Assembly (NCBI GenBank): GCA_028698975.1
Contig: JAQVVK010000150.1
Coordinates: forward strand, 1 to 5,109
Length of the DNA stretch: 5,109 nucleotides
Reading direction: 5' to 3'
From: Victivallaceae bacterium
GTDB taxonomy: Bacteria > Verrucomicrobiota > Lentisphaeria > Victivallales > Victivallaceae
The notes beneath the pieces were generated by a model. The model searched no databases. It had not been told where the DNA came from and worked only from the letters and a program-made list of their open reading frames with translations. Below are positions 1 through 5,109 of the stretch, in pieces; the stretch's first letter is position 1, and the number at the start of each line of letters is the position of its first letter. The position numbers and the translations under genes are program-made.

Positions 1-40
1 GCCTCGGTTTATGTACTTGGGCGGTATTATTTTATCCGAT

Positions 41-47
41 AGGAGGA
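41..47 (+). promoter_or_regulatory. Strong Shine-Dalgarno site for the ATPase gene
   Basis: AGGAGGA lies 4 bases before the ATG at 52 (the GGAGG core is 5 bases away), an almost perfect anti-16S match. It fixes the start at 52, because the same reading frame is closed by a TAG at 40-42 just upstream. The 51 bases before the gene are AT-rich compared with the rest of the window; I could not identify a convincing -35/-10 pair there. Confidence 0.8.
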
Positions 48-51
48 TGAC

Positions 52-1080
52 ATGGGCGGAGTGACCATCAGAGGGATTTCAAAATCCTACACCCGCGGCA
101 CTATGGTGCTGCCGCCGCTGGATCTGGATATCGCCGACGGCGAACTGTTTTTCCTGCTCGGCCCATCGGGCTGCGGCAAATCTACTTTGCTGCGTATTCT
201 GGCCGGGCTGGTCACTCCGGACGCCGGCTCCATCGCATTTGGTTCGCGCGACGTCACATATCTGCCGCCGGAAAAAAGACACGCGGCGATGGTCTTTCAG
301 AACTACGCGCTCTGGCCGCATATGACCGTGGCCGAAAACGTCGCCTTTGCGCCGCAGTCCACCGGAGCTTCGCGGACCGAATCGGCCCGCCGCACCGCCG
401 ACGCTCTGGCGGTGGTGCGCATGAGCGACATGGCCGGCCGCCGGGTCACCGCGCTTTCGGGCGGCCAGCAGCAGCGGGTCGCGCTCGCCCGCGCATTGGC
501 CGCCGAACCCGAACTGCTGCTGCTTGACGAGCCGTTGTCCAACCTCGACGCACGTTTGCGCGACGAAATGCGGGTCGAGATCAGGCGGATTTGCAAGGAA
601 CGTCATTTGACTGCGCTTTATGTCACTCACGACCGCAACGAGGCCCTGAGCATGGCCGACCGTCTGGCGGTAATGCGCGAAGGCCGCATTTGCCAGTTGG
701 GCAGTCCGACCGAAGTCTATCGCCGGCCGGCAAGCCGTTTTACCGCCTCGTTTCTGGGCGACGTGAACTTCATCGCCGGGGAAGCCGACGGGCGGGGCGG
801 TTTCGCCACCCCGATCGGAGTTTTTGCCCTGACCGGCGCGGCGGCGGGTCGCAGCTGGGCGGCGGTGCGCCCGGAAAGCATTCACTTTGCCGATCAAAAC
901 GCCCCGGGTGCGTTTCCGGCCCGTCTGGTGGGGCGCGCATTCTTTGGCGACCGTACCGAGTACCGGGCCGAAACCGCCGCCGGCACGCTGGTTTTCAACG
1001 ATTCATCATACCTTGACCGCGAGAAAGGCGAAGATTGCTTTCTCGCGCTTTCCGGCGGACTTGCCGTGGTAACGGAGTAA
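52..1080 (+). CDS. ABC transporter ATP-binding protein (FbpC/PotA-type importer ATPase)
   Basis: This is the cytoplasmic ATPase that would power the importer encoded by the next two genes. All nucleotide-binding motifs are intact: A-loop Tyr13, Walker A GPSGCGKST at residues 37-45, Q-loop at Gln83 (VFQNYALWPH), signature LSGGQ at 135-139, Walker B LLLLDE at 155-160 with catalytic Glu160, D-loop SNLD at 163-166, and switch His193. Residues from about 240 to the end form the TOBE-type regulatory tail, recognisable by VRPESIHF near 272-279. The length, 342 residues, is normal for the MalK/PotA/FbpC subfamily. The start is fixed by a strong ribosome site and an upstream in-frame stop. The gene ends 2 bases before the binding-protein gene, so they are almost certainly co-transcribed. 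Family assignment is secure; the substrate (iron, polyamine, phosphonate or sugar derivative) cannot be read from the ATPase. Confidence 0.96.
   Translation: MGGVTIRGISKSYTRGTMVLPPLDLDIADGELFFLLGPSGCGKSTLLRILAGLVTPDAGSIAFGSRDVTYLPPEKRHAAMVFQNYALWPHMTVAENVAFAPQSTGASRTESARRTADALAVVRMSDMAGRRVTALSGGQQQRVALARALAAEPELLLLDEPLSNLDARLRDEMRVEIRRICKERHLTALYVTHDRNEALSMADRLAVMREGRICQLGSPTEVYRRPASRFTASFLGDVNFIAGEADGRGGFATPIGVFALTGAAAGRSWAAVRPESIHFADQNAPGAFPARLVGRAFFGDRTEYRAETAAGTLVFNDSSYLDREKGEDCFLALSGGLAVVTE
1074..1077 (+). promoter_or_regulatory. Ribosome binding site deciding the binding-protein start
   Basis: GGAG at 1074-1077 sits inside the last codons of the ATPase gene, 5 bases before ATG 1083. 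It supports 1083 rather than the longer in-frame ATG at 1035, whose extra 16 residues are arginine-rich and would precede the hydrophobic N-terminus. The stop of the upstream gene (1078-1080) lies between this site and the start, an arrangement typical of translational coupling. Confidence 0.7.
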
Positions 1081-1082
1081 CG

Positions 1083-2678
1083 ATGATAAAGCGCGCTCTA
1101 CTCGCTCTTGCCCCGGCCGTGCTGTTGCTGGCAATCCCTTTTTTGCTGCGTCCGGCGCAGATCGCGACCACCGGTGAAAAGGACAAAGAGGCGGAAAAAC
1201 TGGTGATTATTTCGGCTCACAACGAAACCATCCGTTACGAATACGAGCAGGCGTTTCGCAAATACTACCGCGAGCATTACGGGGCGGAGATCGAGCTGGA
1301 TTTCCGTTCGCCCGGCGGCACTTCGTCGATCGTGCGCTACATCGCCGACCGCTATGAGTCGGAATTTCGGCGCAGTTTTGAATCCGACCCCGCCAACGGC
1401 GAATGGTCGGCCGAAATCGCCGCCGCCTTTGCCGACCCGGCCATCGACCGCAATCCGGCGGCGGCTTCACCGGCGGCCAGACGGGCGCGAAAAATGTTTC
1501 TTTTGTCCGACACCGGCATCGGCATCGACCTCATGGCCGGCGGCGGCACCTACGACATGGCGCGCCACGCCGCCCGCGGGTTCGCGGTGGACGGCGGAGT
1601 GCGCAAACGCCACCCGGAATATCTGGCCGATCTGCCCGCCGTATTCGGCGGCAACGAGCTTTGCGACCCGCAGGGCAGATATTACGGGGTGGTGCTCTCG
1701 ACATTCGGCATCTGCGCCAACCCCGACCGGGCGCGCGAACTCGGCGTCGAGCCGCCGCAAAGCTGGCACGAACTCGGCGATCCCCGGTTCTATAATCTTC
1801 TGGCATTGGCCGACCCCACCAAGTCCGGATCGGCCAACAAATGTTTCGAGACGATCATACAGCAGTGCATGGGCGAAGCCGCCACTCCGGCGGATGGCTG
1901 GTTTCGCGGCATGACCCTCGTCAAACGAATCGTGGCCAACGCCCGCAACATCTCCGACTCGGCCAGTCAGGTGCCGCGCGACGTGGCGGCCGGCGATTCG
2001 CTGGCCGGCATGGCCATCGACACTTACGGCATGATGGAGGAGGAGTGGAATTCGCGCTGCTTCGACGGCAAACCCCATTTCCTCTACATACCGCCCAAAG
2101 GCGGCACCGCGGTGTCGGCCGATCCGGTGCAGATGCTGCGCGGCGCGCCCAATCCGCGGGCGGCGCAAGCATTCATCGACTTTCTGCTTTCCGACGCCGG
2201 TCAGACACTTCACTGTTACCGGGCGGGTACGCCAAACGGCCCCGAGAAACACGCGCTGCGCCGTCCGCCCATACGCAAAAGCATCTATGCCCGGCCGGAA
2301 TTTCGTCAGTATGCGTCCACCCCGGACTACAACCCGTACGAAGCGGGGGCGGATTTTGTTTACCGCCCGGAGTGGACTGCGCCCTATTACAATTTGATCC
2401 GCATATTGATCCGCACGCTGATGCTGGAGCCGCGTACCGAACTCCGGGCGGCGTGGCGGGCGATCGCCGAAGCCGGCGGCCCCGAAAAAGTGCCGCAGGC
2501 CATGGCCGCCTTTGAAAGACTTCCCTTTGAATACGGCGACATTGCCAAGGCCAACGCCGCCATCACCAAGAAGCCGGGTCACTCGGCGGTCGATGTGGCG
2601 GCGGTCTGCCGCCGCTGGAGCGATCAGGCGCGGGCCGATTACATCGAAGCGGCGCGATTGGCGCGGGAGGGCAAATAA
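1083..2678 (+). CDS. Large extracellular solute-binding protein of the ABC importer
   Basis: The protein (531 residues from ATG 1083) is predicted to capture the ligand outside the cytoplasmic membrane and deliver it to the permease. MIKR followed by a hydrophobic stretch at about residues 5-22 is a signal or membrane anchor; there is no lipobox cysteine and no clear signal-peptidase site, so an uncleaved anchor is likely. The binding-protein fold starts at about residue 39 (KLVIISAHNE). Typical elements of the ferric/AfuA-like class (periplasmic binding protein type 2) follow: PGGTSSIVRYIADR at 77-90, GRYYGVV at 198-204, ADPTKSGSAN at 243-252, AIDTYGM at 311-317 and AQAFIDFLLSDAGQ at 361-374. 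It is much longer than the usual 320-360 residues: there is an Ala/Arg-rich insertion at about 92-140 and a C-terminal extension, probably helical, from about 430. The stop directly abuts the permease ATG. Ligand unknown; a tyrosine-based iron site cannot be confirmed. Confidence 0.9.
   Translation: MIKRALLALAPAVLLLAIPFLLRPAQIATTGEKDKEAEKLVIISAHNETIRYEYEQAFRKYYREHYGAEIELDFRSPGGTSSIVRYIADRYESEFRRSFESDPANGEWSAEIAAAFADPAIDRNPAAASPAARRARKMFLLSDTGIGIDLMAGGGTYDMARHAARGFAVDGGVRKRHPEYLADLPAVFGGNELCDPQGRYYGVVLSTFGICANPDRARELGVEPPQSWHELGDPRFYNLLALADPTKSGSANKCFETIIQQCMGEAATPADGWFRGMTLVKRIVANARNISDSASQVPRDVAAGDSLAGMAIDTYGMMEEEWNSRCFDGKPHFLYIPPKGGTAVSADPVQMLRGAPNPRAAQAFIDFLLSDAGQTLHCYRAGTPNGPEKHALRRPPIRKSIYARPEFRQYASTPDYNPYEAGADFVYRPEWTAPYYNLIRILIRTLMLEPRTELRAAWRAIAEAGGPEKVPQAMAAFERLPFEYGDIAKANAAITKKPGHSAVDVAAVCRRWSDQARADYIEAARLAREGK
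2665..2670 (+). promoter_or_regulatory. Ribosome binding site of the permease gene
   Basis: GGGAGG lies within the last codons of the binding-protein gene, 8 bases before ATG 2679. Because that ATG immediately follows the TAA of the upstream gene (2676-2678), the site supports a zero-gap, translationally coupled start. Confidence 0.7.
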
Positions 2679-4352
2679 ATGACGACACGGCGTTGTATGC
2701 AATATGCCGCATTGGCGGCGATCATAATTTTCTTTGCGGTGTTTCTGCTGCTGCCGGTGTTGACCGTGGTGCGTGACGGGCTTAATTGGCACTTGCTGGC
2801 CGAAGTCTGCCGCAACTATGTTTATGTCGAGGGGCTGCTTAACAGTTTTGCGGTGGCGGGGGTGACCACCATAATGGTGTTTTGCATCGCGCTGCCGCTT
2901 GCGCTGGCCGCCGACCGCTATGATTTCCCGCTGCACAACCTCAGCACGCTGGCGGTAATGCTGCCGATGATACTGCCGCCGTTTGTCGGCGCGCTGGGAT
3001 TTCAGCAGATGCTCGGCCACTACGGGGTGGTCAACACCATATTGACTTCGTGGGGTTTTGCTCCGGTGGATTTTCTGGGCGGCGACGGCCGGTTCTGGTC
3101 GGTATGCGCGATCGAGGCACTGCATTTGTACCCGATACTTTACCTCAATCTATCCACCGCGCTCGGCAATATCGACCCGGCTTTGAACGAAGCGGCCCGC
3201 AACTGCGGAGCGTCGCGCCTGATGCGGTTTCGCCGGGTGACGCTGCCGCTGCTCCGCCCCGGGGTGCTGGCTGGAGGGAGCATCGTGCTGGTGTGGAGTT
3301 TTACCGAGCTTGGCACTCCGCTGATGTTCGGTTACGACCGGGTGACGCCGGTGCAGATCTTTTCGGGTATTACCGAGCTGGAGACCAACCCGGTGCCCTA
3401 CGCACTGGTGGTTATAATGCTGGTCTTTTCGGCTCTGATGTACGCGGTCGGCAAATTCGCGCTGGGAGGGACCTCCTCCGACATGAAATCCAAAGGGCTG
3501 GCCGGTTCGGGTTCGGTGCGGCTGCCCGGCTGGAAAGCGTGGCTGCCGACGCTGCTTTTCGCCGCGGTGACGCTGCTGGCCGCCTTGCCGCATCTGGCCT
3601 TGCTGCTTTCGTCGTTTTCCCTGCGTTGGTACGGCACACTGCTGCCCGAAAACTTCTCGCTGCTCAACTTTGAAAACGCGCTCGGCAACAAACTGGTGCT
3701 GCCCAGTATCGCCAACAGTTTGAAATACAGTTCGATCGCCACCGTGTTCGCGGTGGCGGCTGGCACCGCGACCGCGCTGGCGGCGGTGCGCTGGAAGCTC
3801 AAGGGCGGCGCGCTGGCCGATCTGCTGGCCATGCTGCCGCTGGCGGTGCCCGGTATCGTCATCGCGTTCGGCTATCTCGGGATGTCGGTCAAATACGACT
3901 GGGCGGCCCGGTGTTTCAACCCGATGGAGAACCCGCTCTGGCTGCTGGCGGCGGCCTACGCGGTGCGCCGGGTGCCTTATGTGGTGCGGGCGGTGTCGTC
4001 GGGGTTGGAGCAGACTTCGGAGGAGCTGGAAAACGCGGCGCGCTGTTTCGGCGCGGGTCCGTGGCGGACGGCGTATAAGGTCACGCTACCCCTGATCACG
4101 GCCAATCTGGTGGTGGGGGCGTTGTTTGCATTCAGCTTCTCGATGCTGGAGGTTTCGGATTCTCTCATCCTGGCGCAGAAGTCGGAATTTTTCCCGATCA
4201 CCCGCACCATCTACGAGTTGTCGCAGATACTGGGTTCGGGGCCGTTGCAGGCGTGTGCGTTCGGGGTGTGGGCGATGTTGTTTCTGGCGGCGACGATCGG
4301 GGGAGCCGGGATGTTGCTGGGCAGTAAGCTGGGGTCGGTGTTCAAACTTTAG
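2679..4352 (+). CDS. Fused two-domain ABC transporter permease (FbpB-like)
   Basis: This integral membrane protein would form the whole translocation channel. It is 557 residues and consists of two homologous permease halves. Hydrophobic segments lie at about 10-32, 55-78, 88-110, 140-160, 195-217 and 240-260 in the first half, and at about 287-311, 347-370, 378-402, 418-436, 472-495 and 524-547 in the second, so about 12 membrane spans. Each half has a complete EAA loop, the docking site for the ATPase: EAARNCG at 171-177 with LP at 189-190, and ENAARCFG at 451-458 with LP at 470-471, both with the usual 12-residue spacing from Gly to Leu. A Gly/Ser/Lys-containing linker at about 261-286 joins the halves. 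The duplicated layout and length are normal for the FbpB type, and with the ATPase and binding protein it completes the transporter. It starts directly after the upstream stop. Substrate cannot be inferred from the permease. Confidence 0.95.
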   Translation: MTTRRCMQYAALAAIIIFFAVFLLLPVLTVVRDGLNWHLLAEVCRNYVYVEGLLNSFAVAGVTTIMVFCIALPLALAADRYDFPLHNLSTLAVMLPMILPPFVGALGFQQMLGHYGVVNTILTSWGFAPVDFLGGDGRFWSVCAIEALHLYPILYLNLSTALGNIDPALNEAARNCGASRLMRFRRVTLPLLRPGVLAGGSIVLVWSFTELGTPLMFGYDRVTPVQIFSGITELETNPVPYALVVIMLVFSALMYAVGKFALGGTSSDMKSKGLAGSGSVRLPGWKAWLPTLLFAAVTLLAALPHLALLLSSFSLRWYGTLLPENFSLLNFENALGNKLVLPSIANSLKYSSIATVFAVAAGTATALAAVRWKLKGGALADLLAMLPLAVPGIVIAFGYLGMSVKYDWAARCFNPMENPLWLLAAAYAVRRVPYVVRAVSSGLEQTSEELENAARCFGAGPWRTAYKVTLPLITANLVVGALFAFSFSMLEVSDSLILAQKSEFFPITRTIYELSQILGSGPLQACAFGVWAMLFLAATIGGAGMLLGSKLGSVFKL

Positions 4353-4373
4353 TCAATTACGGTTTTTCAAAAT

Positions 4374-4380
4374 AAAAGGG
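4374..4380 (+). promoter_or_regulatory. Ribosome binding site deciding the esterase start
   Basis: AAAAGGG ends 7 bases before ATG 4388, in the 35-base AT-rich gap after the permease. The reading frame is closed upstream by TAA at 4373-4375, so translation cannot begin earlier. I see no GC-rich hairpin with a T-run in the gap, hence no terminator, which favours read-through from the transporter genes. Confidence 0.6.
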
Positions 4381-4387
4381 CTTAATC

Positions 4388-5109
4388 ATGCTGAGATTAA
4401 ATCATCTTTTCGGCGACCATGCGGTGCTTCAACGCGACCGGCGAATACCAGTCTGGGGCTGGTGCGAACCGTTTCGCCTGGTCACCGGCAAACTTGGCGG
4501 AAATCGTGCCGTCATCTGTTCGGGAGACGACGGCAAGTTCATGCTGAACTTTCCGCCGATGCAACCGGGCGGTCCCTATGAGCTTGAGATCACGGTGGAG
4601 GGCAGCGACGAAAAACTTGTTTCGCACGACATCATGATCGGTGAAGTCTGGCTGGCCGGCGGCCAGTCCAACATGGAATTCACCCTGACGCAGTGCGAAA
4701 GCCGTTTTCCGGGACTGCTCGACCGCCTCGCCGCCAATCCGCATATACGCATGATAACCGTGCCCCGCGTCGCCCGTTTGAACCGCATGAGCGATTTTAC
4801 GGCCGACTGGCAAACCGCCTCCATCGATAATTTCGGCTACTGGTCGGCGGTGGCCGCCGTATTCGCCGACCGCCTCGCGAAGGAGCTGGGGGTAACGGTC
4901 GGGATCATTTCGTCCAACTGGGGCGGCACGGTGGCCGCCGCGTGGACCGGGCGCGAAACCATAGCGCGCAACAATGCCTATGCCGCATTGATCCAGCGCG
5001 ACGAAGCGGAATTCTCCTCGCCGGAATATTGGGCGGACATCCCCGCCGACATGCGCGAAATAAAGGCCAATAAGAACGGCGAACCGCCGCTTCCTCCTCA
5101 GCCAGATCG
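4388..5109 (+). CDS. Sialate O-acetylesterase-like protein, N-terminal part (runs off window)
   Basis: The frame stays open from ATG 4388 to the last base, giving 240 codons; the C-terminal part is outside the window. The protein belongs to the sialate O-acetylesterase-like (SASA) group of SGNH-type carbohydrate esterases, which remove acetyl groups from sialic acids or from plant and host glycans. Diagnostic stretches are FGDHAVLQRDRRIPVWGW at residues 8-25, the nucleophile block GEVWLAGGQSNMEF at 85-98 with predicted catalytic Ser94, and GIISSNWGGT followed by AAAWT at 172-187. The Asp/His of the triad should lie further downstream and cannot be checked. Residues 26-80 look like the small beta-rich N-terminal domain of the family. 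There is no signal peptide: the protein begins right at the conserved domain, and an upstream in-frame stop excludes a longer start, so a cytoplasmic location is inferred. The exact acyl substrate is unknown; xylan- or xyloglucan-type acetylesterases look alike. Confidence 0.88.
   Translation, partial: MLRLNHLFGDHAVLQRDRRIPVWGWCEPFRLVTGKLGGNRAVICSGDDGKFMLNFPPMQPGGPYELEITVEGSDEKLVSHDIMIGEVWLAGGQSNMEFTLTQCESRFPGLLDRLAANPHIRMITVPRVARLNRMSDFTADWQTASIDNFGYWSAVAAVFADRLAKELGVTVGIISSNWGGTVAAAWTGRETIARNNAYAALIQRDEAEFSSPEYWADIPADMREIKANKNGEPPLPPQPD

Noticed and set aside
15..40. TTGGGC and TATTAT/TATTTT as a possible promoter before the ATPase gene
   Set aside because: The spacing between the hexamer-like elements is far too short for a sigma-70 promoter, and the match at -35 is poor; the AT-rich leader alone is not enough.
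1..50. Possible tail of an upstream gene: the frame ending at TGA 48-50 or at TAG 40-42 is open from the window edge
   Set aside because: Only 13-15 codons are visible, two frames are equally possible, and neither peptide is recognisable, so no gene call can be supported.
79..897. A 272-codon minus-strand open frame opposite the ATPase gene
   Set aside because: It mirrors a gene with every ABC ATPase motif intact, and its translation has low-complexity Arg/Gly/Gln composition and no recognisable domain.
1035..1082. Longer N-terminus for the binding protein starting at ATG 1035
   Set aside because: It would overlap the ATPase gene by 46 bases, add an Arg-rich stretch before the hydrophobic segment, and lacks the well-placed GGAG that serves ATG 1083.
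1467..3125. A 552-codon open frame on the minus strand across the binding-protein and permease genes
   Set aside because: It lies opposite two well-supported genes, and its translation is rich in Arg, His, Gln and Gly with no recognisable domain, the usual signature of an antisense shadow in GC-rich DNA.
4353..4387. Terminator or separate promoter between the permease and the esterase
   Set aside because: TTTTT and AAAA runs are present, but there is no GC-rich stem followed by a T-run and no properly spaced -35/-10 pair.

Overview
The window is a compact, GC-rich (roughly 60% by eye), one-direction bacterial gene block with no RNA genes, mobile elements or CRISPR arrays that I can see. It reads as part of one operon: ATP-binding protein (52-1080), substrate-binding protein (1083-2678), fused double permease (2679-4352), then the first 240 codons of a sialate O-acetylesterase-like protein (4388 to the window edge). 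The first three genes are separated by 2 and 0 bases; the fourth follows after 35 AT-rich bases with no recognisable terminator.

Together the first three genes make a complete ABC importer of the type usually labelled 'ferric iron / putrescine / 2-aminoethylphosphonate' (FbpABC/AfuABC-like): a 342-residue ATPase with a C-terminal TOBE region, a large 531-residue binding protein that appears membrane-anchored, and one 557-residue polypeptide carrying both permease halves, each with its own EAA loop. The automatic 'iron' label should not be taken at face value. Members of this superfamily also carry sugar phosphates, phosphonates and polyamines, and the adjoining carbohydrate esterase suggests a sugar or sugar-derived ligand.

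The esterase lacks a signal peptide: an in-frame stop lies 15 bases before its ATG and the protein begins directly at the conserved domain. A simple model is that the transporter imports an acylated carbohydrate or derivative and the esterase deacylates it in the cytoplasm. This is inference from gene order.

The host looks like a Gram-negative-type bacterium with strong Shine-Dalgarno sites. The pairing of this large binding protein with a sialate O-acetylesterase-like enzyme is reminiscent of the Planctomycetes-Verrucomicrobia-Lentisphaerae group (for example Victivallis-like gut bacteria), but that is an impression, not proven by the sequence. I found no clear undescribed system; the most interesting points are the atypical binding protein and its linkage to a signal-less esterase.
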